Both the position numbers and the translations under genes were made by a program. From contig NZ_JBHTKL010000006.1 in NCBI RefSeq assembly GCF_042675915.1, positions 1 through 64,000 of the forward strand: 64,000 bases of DNA. Reading direction: 5' to 3'. The DNA comes from Thalassobacillus_A hwangdonensis (lineage in GTDB: Bacteria > Bacillota > Bacilli > Bacillales > Halobacillaceae). This document shows, one piece after another, positions 34,090 through 41,358 of this stretch (position 1 is the stretch's first letter; each line of letters starts with the position of its first letter). The notes beneath the pieces were generated by a model that saw nothing but the letters and a program-made list of their open reading frames with translations, was not told the DNA's origin and ran no database searches.

Positions 34090-34785
34090 ATGATCTACAA
34101 AGTCCTTTATGGAATCATTGGCCTCATGCTCGTTTCCAGTATCCTTCTCTTCATGAAGGGGGATCCAGAGCCTGAGGTCAAGGTTCTATCTTCGTTGGAC
34201 CAACCTGAATCAATTACTGACAATCACCTTACTGAAAAAGCGTTACCGGTTGAATCAGAGACACTAGCAGCTTCTGATTCAATTGTAAAAAACTATACAC
34301 CAGCTGTAACTGCCTCGAGCAGCTCTCAGGCAAGTATCATTCCTACACGAGTGGTCATCCCATCCATCGGTGTAGACGCTCCCATCACTGCCAATGGTTT
34401 CACCCCTGACGGTGGCATGGAAGTGCCAGATAATGATACGGATGTTGGCTGGTTCGAACCAGGAACAAAGCCAGGCAACTCTGGCAATGCAATCCTGGCT
34501 GGCCATGTCGACAGCTATAAAGGTCCTGCTGTATTCTTTGATCTTAAAGAACTGGAAGCAGGAGCAGAGATTCACCTCTACGGAGATGATGAAGAAAAAC
34601 TGACCTTCGTAGTCCAACGCATTGTCAGCTACCCGACAGAGGAAGCACCCCTGCGGGAAATCTTCGGACCGAGTAATGAGGTCGGACTCAACCTGCTAAC
34701 ATGTACAGGTCTTTATGACCAGGAATCAGAGGATCATCTGGAGCGGCTGGTCGTTTATACAAAGCTTGCGGAACCCTTGTCCTGA
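34090..34785 (+). CDS. sortase (class F/D-like) paired with the DUF4397 protein
   Basis: 231 residues. One N-terminal membrane helix (5-23), a Ser/Thr/Glu-rich stalk to ~80, then the sortase barrel: TRVVIPSIGVDAPIT, GWFEPGTKPGNSGNAILAGH with catalytic His139, LNLLTCTG with Cys205, and LERLVVYT with Arg219. The W-x-x-PG-x-x-GN-LAGHVDS pattern resembles class F sortases. It has no clear Shine-Dalgarno and starts 3 bases after the upstream stop, implying translational coupling. It probably anchors the DUF4397 protein to the wall through its MPDTG site. Confidence 0.88.
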   Translation: MIYKVLYGIIGLMLVSSILLFMKGDPEPEVKVLSSLDQPESITDNHLTEKALPVESETLAASDSIVKNYTPAVTASSSSQASIIPTRVVIPSIGVDAPITANGFTPDGGMEVPDNDTDVGWFEPGTKPGNSGNAILAGHVDSYKGPAVFFDLKELEAGAEIHLYGDDEEKLTFVVQRIVSYPTEEAPLREIFGPSNEVGLNLLTCTGLYDQESEDHLERLVVYTKLAEPLS

Positions 34786-34917
34786 GTGGATATAAGGGTT
34801 CCTTTTTCAGGTGAAATTTTCTATGAAAAATTTACAAAAAATCTATTCCTTTTTCGTTGGAAATCGATTATGATTACACTGAACGATCTTGAAAAAATCT
34901 TAGATTTTACCATAGAT

Positions 34918-35091
34918 ACGTAGTTAGGGAAGGCAAATGGTGCGCCACCAGTTTCACTGGTTCTAGTGGGTTCGATTCCCACCCCGAATTTTTGTGAGCA
35001 ATTGATAAAAATTCGAGGGTGGTCGTGTCCCGTACCCATTTCTTCCCCACGACCCGACTACCCTCCTTTTCACCACAAGGAGGGATTTTTC
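34918..35091 (+). promoter_or_regulatory. candidate structured RNA leader with a tRNA T-arm-like stem
   Basis: Consecutive stems: ACCAG/CTGGT (34947-34961), GTGGG-TTCGATT-CCCAC (34966-34982, a perfect tRNA T-arm consensus), CCCGAATTTTT/AAAAATTCGaGGG (34983-35021), GGGTGGTCGTG paired with CACGACccGACTACCC (35018-35065), and CCCTCCTT/AAGGAGGG followed by ATTTTTC (35061-35089). The last stem includes the Shine-Dalgarno of the following acetyltransferase gene. No complete tRNA can be drawn because no 5' acceptor strand matches. Confidence 0.5.
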
Positions 35092-35643
35092 ATGTTAAAA
35101 AAGCGCGATCTTCACGACGCACCTGTCCTGTTCGAACTGATGAGCCACCCCGAAGTCTTCCCGTATGTCAGGCACAAAGCATACTCAAGTGATGAGTTCT
35201 ACTTCCTGACGAAACATACGCTAGAAGCTGAAGAGAATGGCGAACTCATTTCAAGGACGATCCTGGATGAATGGGGGCACCCAATCGGCACTATCAACTT
35301 ATTCGATATCACAGACGGTAAAGGATTTCTCGCAACTTGGATCGGGCAGCCATATTTCGGCAAAGGCTATAATCGCATCGCGAAAGAGTCTTTTTTCGAA
35401 GAACTGTTCTTCCAATTGAATATTGAAGCGATTTTTATGAAGATCCGCAAAACGAATGGACGCTCCATGAAGGCCGCTTTGAAAATCCCTTATGTATCCC
35501 TTGCCAACGAAACCTACCCGGAAGTCCTCGCTCAAATCAATCAGCTGGAAGATACGTATGACCTATTCGTAATTACGAAAGAACAATACCTTTTCCACTA
35601 TTACAAAGAAGATGCAAATGGCGAAGAAGCATTGGAAGCTTGA
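35092..35643 (+). CDS. GNAT acetyltransferase downstream of structured leader
   Basis: 183 residues of the RimJ/RimL-like GNAT fold: MLKKRDLHDAPVLFELMSHPEV, central GTINLFDITDGKGFLATWIGQPYFGKGYNRIAKES (acetyl-CoA segment), and KIRKTNGRSMKAALKIPY near the C-terminus. AAGGAGGG lies 8 bases upstream, sequestered in a terminator-like hairpin. An upstream GTG in frame at 34966 would translate through the T-arm-like stem and is rejected. Substrate unknown. Confidence 0.82.
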   Translation: MLKKRDLHDAPVLFELMSHPEVFPYVRHKAYSSDEFYFLTKHTLEAEENGELISRTILDEWGHPIGTINLFDITDGKGFLATWIGQPYFGKGYNRIAKESFFEELFFQLNIEAIFMKIRKTNGRSMKAALKIPYVSLANETYPEVLAQINQLEDTYDLFVITKEQYLFHYYKEDANGEEALEA

Positions 35644-35669
35644 ACATTATATGTTCAGGCTTTTTTTAT
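35638..35669 (+). terminator. terminator of GNAT gene
   Basis: AAGCTTGAACAT-TAT-ATGTTCAGGCTT followed by TTTTTATTT, overlapping the stop codon. Confidence 0.85.
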
Positions 35670-35773
35670 TTGCATGGAATGATAGGAAACGTATGAATAA
35701 TCAGGTTGAATAAAACATATGCATAGAAATTTAAGGGAAGGCAATGCTGATAAAAAGAAGGAGGATGGTATCT

Positions 35774-35896
35774 ATGAAAAGTAAAGAACGTCAGGCTAAA
35801 GAAGCACGGAGAGGTTTATCTAAGACCCAGGAGGTACTTTACCAAAGGGAATTCAAACGGGCAGACCGTGCATACCGTAATTCAAAAAATATTTAA
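35774..35896 (+). CDS. YfhE-like 40-residue protein
   Basis: 40 residues, MKSKERQAKEARRGLSKTQE followed by VLYQREFKRADRAYRNSKNI. The S-K-T-Q-E-V-L-Y-x-x-E-F-K-R-A-D-R core is what I recall of the small YfhE family of Bacillus, of unknown function. AAGGAGGATG lies before the ATG. Confidence 0.75.
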   Translation: MKSKERQAKEARRGLSKTQEVLYQREFKRADRAYRNSKNI

Positions 35897-35947
35897 GGTT
35901 TCTATTTGAACGGAAATGGGTAACAAATAACTAAGTACTCAACCATT

Positions 35948-36120
35948 TGTGAATAACAGTTATCCACAAGGTTGTGCACAGTGTGAATAATTTTGCCTAA
36001 CCTTACTATGACGCACCCTACTTCACTCCACCACTGTTTATAATTTTACCGCCTTATTATTGTGGATATTGTGTATAAGTATCATAATCCCATGGTATAT
36101 AAGGATCTGACTGTGGATAT
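35948..36120. promoter_or_regulatory. cluster of DnaA boxes
   Basis: TGTGAATAA (35948-35956), TTATCCACA (35960-35968, perfect consensus), TGTGAATAA (35982-35990), TGTGGATAT (36061-36069) and TGTGGATAT (36112-36120). Three lie within 43 bp. The surrounding 336-bp intergenic region is A+T rich and holds no gene. It resembles the DnaA-box clusters that titrate DnaA away from the origin. Confidence 0.65.
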
Positions 36121-36198
36121 AACTGTTATTAAGTGATTGTCTTTTATTTATTTATTGATTCCTCCCCTAAAATTGAATCAATGAAGACAATCGAATTG

Positions 36199-36238
36199 GC
36201 CGCTGACCCACTATGGGATCAGCGGTATTTTTTTAGTA
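36199..36238. terminator. hairpin after the DUF3298 gene
   Basis: CCGCTGACCC...GGGATCAGCGG followed by TATTTTTTTAG on the plus strand. It lies next to the stop codon of the minus-strand DUF3298 gene, but the T tract favours plus-strand termination. Confidence 0.6.
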
Positions 36239-36856
36239 GCGATGCTTCAGAGGGATTTTAATTTCCGGATTTCCATATACTCCTGCCGCGATTTCATATT
36301 TATTGAAAATCAACACCAGTTCACCGTCCTGCATGTAGTATGCGGTCCCTGGCCTTACACCTTTGAATTCTTCAATGAAGTATTTAGAAGGCTCCTTCTG
36401 CATTTCTTCCCTGACTTGTTCTGTCAACTTGTTCAAATCTATGATGTCTGTCAACGGGATGAGCTTTGCCCCTTCTTGATTATAGAAATTGAATGATTGG
36501 ATATCCCCACTGAATGTATTACCAAATGATTTACTGAATGTAATCAGCGTGGAGTAAAAATTATTGTGCTGGAGGACTTTCGTTTCCGCATATAATTGAA
36601 CCGGAAATTTTGCTTCCTCTGCTTCCTGTTTCATCTGTTTTACTTGTTTGTCCACCGTCTCTTTGATCAGGACATTGAGCTTTTCCTGGAATCGTGCATC
36701 CACGAGTCCAGTGAATTCCGGATAGTCGATATGAATTTCCCATTGGTTTGTGACTTCATCAATCTGTTTCATCTGATATACATTCGCTTCCGCACCATCT
36801 GCGATCGCTGGTGCAAACATCATGCACACCAGGAGCATCATCAGAATCCTTCGCAT
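36233..36856 (-). CDS. secreted DUF3298/RsiV-like protein
   Basis: 207 residues. Signal peptide (MRRILMMLLVCMMFAPAIADGAEA), then an alpha/beta domain resembling DUF4163/DUF3298, as in the extracytoplasmic part of the anti-sigma factor RsiV: IDYPEFTGLVDARFQEKLN, a basic/acidic helix, and the C-terminal YYMQDGELVLIFNKYEIAAGVYGNPEIKIPL. There is no transmembrane anchor beyond the signal peptide and no sigma factor nearby, so it is a free-standing secreted protein. ATG 36856 has AAGGAGG 7 bases upstream. Confidence 0.82.
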   Translation of the reverse strand: MRRILMMLLVCMMFAPAIADGAEANVYQMKQIDEVTNQWEIHIDYPEFTGLVDARFQEKLNVLIKETVDKQVKQMKQEAEEAKFPVQLYAETKVLQHNNFYSTLITFSKSFGNTFSGDIQSFNFYNQEGAKLIPLTDIIDLNKLTEQVREEMQKEPSKYFIEEFKGVRPGTAYYMQDGELVLIFNKYEIAAGVYGNPEIKIPLKHRY

Positions 36857-36990
36857 CGCATTTCCTCCTTTTTGTTTAGCATTACCATTTTCAATAAAGT
36901 AATGAATCACATCATTTTCTGGAAAACTATTGCATTTTTTCACCCTTCTGGTATGATATTAAACAATTTACAAAAAGAGGGGGATGGAAA

Positions 36991-37812
36991 ATGATTCGAC
37001 AATTGACACAAGCAGATCATGCTGCATGCATGGATCTCGTCAATCAGAAGCCTGCTGAAAATCTATTCATCATCGGGGACATTGAAATGTATGGATATGA
37101 AAACGATTTTCAGAAGCTTTGGGGAGACTTTACAGAAGATGGGAAATTAATCGCTGTTTTATTAAAATACAAGCGCAATTATATTGCATATGCAGACACC
37201 CTCTCTTTTAACGGTGAAGGGTTCGCTTCAATCATGGAGAAAGATCCGGATTTCAAGATGTTATCGGGTCTTGAGGAAATCGCCGATCAGATCATTCCAC
37301 ACCTGAGCCTGAAACAAAAAGAAAGACGCGCGCTATATTATGCAAAGTGCACATCAGAAGAAAAGCTTGATAAAACTGCAGATCTCACTCATGTACTAAA
37401 GGCTGTTCCTGATGATGCCAATGCATTAGTGAATCTCACTGCAGCGATTCCTGAATTCGAAAATGCAGAAATGGATGCAGACAGCAAACGTGAAAATCTG
37501 GAAAGCGGCTTTGCACGATCCTATTACATCAAACAAGACGGCAAACTTGTATCCGCGGCCTCTACTACAGCAGAAAATTCAAGCTCAGCGATGATCGTAG
37601 GAGTATGTACATTGGAGGATTACAAGAAGAATGGTTACGCCACACAATGTATGACGAAACTCTGTGCGGAAGTGCTTGCTGAAGGCAAAGTGCTATGTCT
37701 CTTCTATGATAATCCGGAGGCGGGGAAAATCTACAAGCGGATCGGTTTTGAAGATATCGGCATGTGGATGATGAACAGCTTCGAACCATTGGAATCCACG
37801 GTAAAATCATAA
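36991..37812 (+). CDS. GNAT acetyltransferase (two-lobed)
   Basis: 273 residues. The C-terminal ~110 residues hold the GNAT core: IVGVCTLEDYKKNGYATQCMTKLCAEVLAEGK and LFYDNPEAGKIYKRIGFEDIGMW. The N-terminal ~150 residues (ENLFIIGDIEMYGYEND) resemble the degenerate N-terminal lobe of related Bacillus acetyltransferases. AGAGGGGGAT lies before the ATG. Substrate unknown. Confidence 0.85.
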   Translation: MIRQLTQADHAACMDLVNQKPAENLFIIGDIEMYGYENDFQKLWGDFTEDGKLIAVLLKYKRNYIAYADTLSFNGEGFASIMEKDPDFKMLSGLEEIADQIIPHLSLKQKERRALYYAKCTSEEKLDKTADLTHVLKAVPDDANALVNLTAAIPEFENAEMDADSKRENLESGFARSYYIKQDGKLVSAASTTAENSSSAMIVGVCTLEDYKKNGYATQCMTKLCAEVLAEGKVLCLFYDNPEAGKIYKRIGFEDIGMWMMNSFEPLESTVKS

Positions 37813-37848
37813 AAATCCAGCCTCCTGGTCGAGGCTGGATTTTCTATT
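37813..37848. terminator. bidirectional terminator after GNAT gene
   Basis: AATCCAGCCTC-CTGGTC-GAGGCTGGATT with TTCT on plus and TTTTTATGATTTT on minus. It may also serve mccB, which ends about 100 bases away. Confidence 0.82.
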
Positions 37849-37945
37849 AATACAAATTTTGCTCTTTTTTATACAAACGCCTAACTTATTTAAACAAACT
37901 CACTAAGTTATTCAACAAATCAAGCGTTCAATCATACAAATCAGC

Positions 37946-39082
37946 TTATTTGCGTAATGCCTGAAGGAAATCTTCCTTCAAGTCTTCTACGTCTTCGAGT
38001 CCGATTGATACACGCACCAATCCGTCAGTGATACCTAGTTCCTTACGACGTTCGCTAGGGATGGATGCATGTGTCATCATTGCAGGGACAGAAATCAGGC
38101 TTTCGACTGCACCAAGGCTCTCTGCCAACGTAAAGTAGTTCACGTTTCTCAGCACTTGATCCGCCTTCTCTCCACTGCCGACGTCAAATGAAATCATGCC
38201 GCCGAACCCTCTAGCCTGTGACTGGTGAACTTCATGACCTTCATGCGATTCCAGTCCTGGATAATAAATGTTCGTCACTTCCGGCAAATCGGATAAGAAT
38301 TCCACGAACTCTCTTGTGTTCGACTCGATTTCTTCCATGCGGATACCCAAGGTCTTGATTCCACGCATCAATAACCAGGAATCCTGCGGGCCGAGTACCC
38401 CACCGGAAGAATTCAATACGAAGTGTACCTTTTCTGCTAGTTCCTCTGAGGTTACAACGACCAAGCCTGCGACGACATCACTGTGTCCCCCTAAGTACTT
38501 CGTAGCACTATGCAGGACGATGTCTGCTCCCTGGTCGATCGGATTCTGCCAGTATGGTGTGCTGAACGTGTTATCGACGATGAACGTCAGGTTCTTATCC
38601 TTCGCTATTTCAGAGACTTTCGCCAGGTCCGTGACTTTAAGCAATGGGTTTGTCGGTGTCTCTACATAAATGGCTTTCGTATTTTCCTGAATCGCCGCTT
38701 CTATTTCCGAAAGATCACTCGTGTTGACGAAGGTCGCTTCAAGTCCGAAACGGTTCAAAACTTTGGAAACAAGACGGTACGTTCCACCGTACACATCATC
38801 TGTAAAGACGACATGGTCTCCCTGATCGAAGGTCATCAGCACAGAAGTGATTGCCGCCATTCCAGAACCGAATGCGAATCCTCGATGACCACCTTCAATA
38901 TCCTTGATCAGCTCTTCCAATGCAAAACGCGTCGGGTTGCCTGTCCGAGAGTATTCATAGCCTCGATGCTTCCCTACTCCATCCTGCTTGTAAGTGCTGA
39001 CTTGATAAATCGGTACAGAAACTGCACCAGTCTTTTCGTCTCCTGATATACCGCCATGAATCAATCTCGTCTTTCTTCTCAT
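37946..39082 (-). CDS. mccB: MccB, cystathionine gamma-lyase / homocysteine gamma-lyase
   Basis: 378 residues of the Cys/Met-metabolism PLP family. PLP contacts lie in FGSGMAAITSV, VYGGTYR, the Asp of FIVDNTFSTPYWQNP, and the Schiff-base Lys in HSATKYLGGHSDVV. It converts cystathionine to cysteine, ammonia and 2-oxobutyrate in reverse transsulfuration. ATG 39082 has GAGGAG 8 bases upstream, which lies within the end of mccA. Last gene of the yrrT-luxS-mccA-mccB operon. Confidence 0.93.
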   Translation of the reverse strand: MRRKTRLIHGGISGDEKTGAVSVPIYQVSTYKQDGVGKHRGYEYSRTGNPTRFALEELIKDIEGGHRGFAFGSGMAAITSVLMTFDQGDHVVFTDDVYGGTYRLVSKVLNRFGLEATFVNTSDLSEIEAAIQENTKAIYVETPTNPLLKVTDLAKVSEIAKDKNLTFIVDNTFSTPYWQNPIDQGADIVLHSATKYLGGHSDVVAGLVVVTSEELAEKVHFVLNSSGGVLGPQDSWLLMRGIKTLGIRMEEIESNTREFVEFLSDLPEVTNIYYPGLESHEGHEVHQSQARGFGGMISFDVGSGEKADQVLRNVNYFTLAESLGAVESLISVPAMMTHASIPSERRKELGITDGLVRVSIGLEDVEDLKEDFLQALRK

Positions 39083-39087
39083 GTTTG

Positions 39088-40005
39088 TCACTCCTCATAT
39101 ATCCCTTGGCTTAAATAGCGTTCACTGCTATCTGGAAAAATCGTCACGATATGAGCATCGGATCTCGCATGTTCTGCTTCACGCAGCACAGCCTCCAGCG
39201 CAGCCCCTGATGAGCTGGCTACAAGCAAGCCCTCTTCCCTAGCCAACTGTTTCACCCGCTCAAACGCAATATCATCCGGAATCGTATGGATTGCATTGAA
39301 AAAAGCCGGATCCATGTATTCTGGTAAAAATTCCATTCCAATGCCTTCCGTTCGATGCGGACCCGATGCTCCACCATTTAGAATGGATCCTTGGGGTTCC
39401 ACGATTACCGTTTTGATCTGGTCATTTTGTTCTTTCAAATATCTCGATGTCCCCATGAATGTGCCGCCAGTCCCTGCACCAGCTACAAAAATATCGATGT
39501 TTCCATCCAAATCATTGTACAGCTCAGGTCCAAGCGTCTCATAGTAGGTCAAAGGATTAGCTTCATTTGCAAATTGCTGAGGACTGAAAGAGCCGGGAAT
39601 CTCCTTGAGCAGTTCCTTCGTTCGTTCAATTGCCCCTGTCATCCCTTTATCTGTAGGTGTATTGACGACCTCTGCTCCCAATGCCTTCATCAGCGTCTGC
39701 TTCTCCTGACTGAACTTTTCAGGAGTTACGAACATGACACGATATCCTTTTCCAACCGCCGCCAAAGCTACACCGATACCCGTGTTACCAGCTGTCGGTT
39801 CGATGATCGTCCCACCCGGTTTCAGCATGCCTTTGGTAGCTGCATCTTCTAACAGTTTGATACCCAGGCGGTCTTTGATGCTGCCACCTGGGTTGAAAAA
39901 TTCCAATTTCGCAAAAATCCTTACATCATTCGGTCTTGCGATGTGTGTCAATTCAATCAAGGGGGTTTTCCCTATCAGCTCCTGCACACTTTTCACGTAA
40001 TTCAT
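39088..40005 (-). CDS. mccA: MccA, cystathionine beta-synthase (O-acetylserine-dependent)
   Basis: 305 residues of the CysK/CBS PLP family. Lys in the LEFFNPGGSIKDRLG motif, phosphate loop GAGTGGTFMG, and substrate loop EPTAGNTGIG. In B. subtilis the orthologue YrhA condenses homocysteine with O-acetylserine. ATG 40005 has GGAAGTG 6 bases upstream; earlier ATG/GTG codons in the run are alternatives. Placement between luxS and mccB matches the role of passing homocysteine to cystathionine. Confidence 0.92.
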   Translation of the reverse strand: MNYVKSVQELIGKTPLIELTHIARPNDVRIFAKLEFFNPGGSIKDRLGIKLLEDAATKGMLKPGGTIIEPTAGNTGIGVALAAVGKGYRVMFVTPEKFSQEKQTLMKALGAEVVNTPTDKGMTGAIERTKELLKEIPGSFSPQQFANEANPLTYYETLGPELYNDLDGNIDIFVAGAGTGGTFMGTSRYLKEQNDQIKTVIVEPQGSILNGGASGPHRTEGIGMEFLPEYMDPAFFNAIHTIPDDIAFERVKQLAREEGLLVASSSGAALEAVLREAEHARSDAHIVTIFPDSSERYLSQGIYEE

Positions 40006-40026
40006 CATCATCACTTCCGTGTTTGA

Positions 40027-40488
40027 TTAAAATACTTCATTCCATTCATCACGCTTTGCTAGCATTTCTTTAGCAAGCTCCTGTGCACCTTCCAGGCTGT
40101 GACTCGCCGCCCATCCGCACTGCACTTCGTTGCAGGCAGGTACCTCTTCTGCTTCCAGTACATCCTTCAGCGTTTTCTCCAGTAGATCAAGTACGTTTTC
40201 ATAGCTGTCATCATTCAAGAGCGCCATGTAAAATCCAGTCTGGCAACCCATCGGACCAACATCGACAATGCGATCATGATGGTTACGGCTGTTTTCAGCC
40301 ATCAAATGCTCCAGTGAATGCAACGATGGCATCTCCATATGTTCTTTGTTCGGCTGCTTGAAACGAAGGTCATACTTATAGATCGTGTCTCCGTTCTGTC
40401 CCTCCGTCACACCTGCCAGGCGGACGTATGGCGCTTTCACTTTTGTATGATCCAGGTTGAAGCTTTCTACGTTCATTTTCTTCGGCAT
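40027..40488 (-). CDS. luxS: S-ribosylhomocysteine lyase LuxS
   Basis: 153 residues. The iron-binding HSLEH (HxxEH) motif, the catalytic Cys in GPMGCQTGFYM and the third metal ligand in NEVQCGWAASHSLEGA are present. It cleaves S-ribosylhomocysteine to homocysteine and the AI-2 precursor DPD. The start overlaps the yrrT stop codon (GCATGATG), with AAGGAG 8 bases away. In the B. subtilis operon the equivalent position is held by mtnN; here LuxS takes it. Confidence 0.95.
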   Translation of the reverse strand: MPKKMNVESFNLDHTKVKAPYVRLAGVTEGQNGDTIYKYDLRFKQPNKEHMEMPSLHSLEHLMAENSRNHHDRIVDVGPMGCQTGFYMALLNDDSYENVLDLLEKTLKDVLEAEEVPACNEVQCGWAASHSLEGAQELAKEMLAKRDEWNEVF

Positions 40489-41135
40489 CATGCATTCTCC
40501 TTTTTCACTGCCCGGATTAACCAGGCGAATTTATTTTGCTGTTCAAAGCTGACATTGAATCCATTGTTCTCGAAAATACGCGTCATATCCTGCAAATATT
40601 CATAATGTTCTTCCTCAAGATCATTGAACAGATTCAAAAACCCTTGCTGTTTGGCTTCATTCTGAATTTCTTTCTTCGCTGTCTCACTTTGGAAAAGTGT
40701 ATCCAGAAAGACGATTTCACCATTTTCAGCAAGCAGCTGATGATATTTCTTTACTGCTTCCTCTTTTTCATCAAACGTCAAATGGTGAAACGCAAATGAA
40801 CTGACTATTGACTGTACAGGAAGTTGAAAATCAGGAAAATCAATGAAGTCACCTTCATAAATTGCTGCTTCCGGACATTTGACCGAAGCGATCTTTCTCA
40901 TTTCCCGTGAAGGTTCAACCCCGATGACAATCTTATTTCGTTCAATCATTTTCCTCGAAAGATTACCTGTACCTACGCCGAACTCGATTGCTGGAGATAG
41001 CGCATGTTCAGCAACCCTATCCAGCATTTCGTCGTATCCTTCAAACACTTCCTTATATTCTGGATCAGATCCAGCAACGGTGTCGTCATAAGAACTTGCC
41101 CACTTATCAAACAAGTCCACGAATTCTACACCCAT
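40488..41135 (-). CDS. yrrT: YrrT-like SAM-dependent methyltransferase
   Basis: 215 residues. Class I methyltransferase fold: motif I AIEFGVGTGNLSRKM, motif II region VIGVEPSREMRKIA, and YEGDFIDFPDF, with the Bacillus YrrT feature FDKWASSYDDTVAGSDPEY at the start. It is the first gene of the methionine-to-cysteine conversion operon; its substrate is unknown. ATG 41135 has GGTGGAG 3 bases upstream; 41153 is an alternative. Confidence 0.9.
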   Translation of the reverse strand: MGVEFVDLFDKWASSYDDTVAGSDPEYKEVFEGYDEMLDRVAEHALSPAIEFGVGTGNLSRKMIERNKIVIGVEPSREMRKIASVKCPEAAIYEGDFIDFPDFQLPVQSIVSSFAFHHLTFDEKEEAVKKYHQLLAENGEIVFLDTLFQSETAKKEIQNEAKQQGFLNLFNDLEEEHYEYLQDMTRIFENNGFNVSFEQQNKFAWLIRAVKKENA

Positions 41136-41153
41136 ATCTCCACCCCTTATCAT

Positions 41154-41186
41154 AATAATTCCTATATGTTAACTCGGAATTAATTA
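41154..41186 (-). promoter_or_regulatory. candidate CymR-type operator of the yrrT operon
   Basis: The dyad AATAATTCC-(13)-GGAATTAATTA lies directly upstream of yrrT. In B. subtilis this operon is repressed by CymR, whose site contains a GGAATTA half. The match is by memory of the consensus and is tentative. Confidence 0.4.
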
Positions 41187-41221
41187 CAGTATTAACTTAT
41201 CATATTTAAAATGGTTATACA

Positions 41222-41275
41222 ATAGTTCGGGCTTCCGCCCAGAATTAAAAAAACTTAGCATATCGCCAAGTACGA
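41222..41275 (-). other. short hairpin element related to 22824-22856
   Basis: On the minus strand ACTTGGC-GATAT-GCTAAGT is followed by TTTTTTTAATT and then GGGCGGAAGCCC. The first stem with its T tract is terminator-like. The GGCTTCCGCC/ACTTGG pairing is shared with the element beside yfhH. Confidence 0.35.
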
Positions 41276-41310
41276 ATGACAAAGAATGTTTCCAAAATAG
41301 TTGTTCATTT

Positions 41311-41336
41311 AAAAAAAGACTGCCATTTCGGCAGTC
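41311..41336 (-). terminator. terminator of the amidase gene
   Basis: Minus strand GACTGCC-GAAAT-GGCAGTC followed by TTTTTTTAAATG. Confidence 0.9.
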
Positions 41337-41358
41337 AGGATGGTTGTCTACTTTTTGG

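Noticed and set aside
34940..34990. A tRNA gene, suggested by the perfect T-arm GTGGG-TTCGATT-CCCAC
   Set aside because: No 5' acceptor strand complementary to CCCGAAT and no D-arm or seven-base anticodon loop can be placed, so it is reported only as a structured element.
34990..35091. T-box riboswitch before the acetyltransferase gene (AGGGTGG plus terminator)
   Set aside because: The invariant ACC of the T-box sequence AGGGTGGNACCGCG is missing (TCGTG follows) and the gene is not an amino-acid or tRNA-ligase gene.
34966..35091. N-terminal extension of the acetyltransferase from GTG 34966
   Set aside because: It would translate the T-arm-like and other stems, while ATG 35092 has AAGGAGGG at proper distance and begins where the GNAT fold begins.
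36233..36856. RsiV anti-sigma factor
   Set aside because: Only the extracytoplasmic DUF3298-like part is present; there is no anti-sigma domain, no transmembrane anchor and no neighbouring ECF sigma gene.
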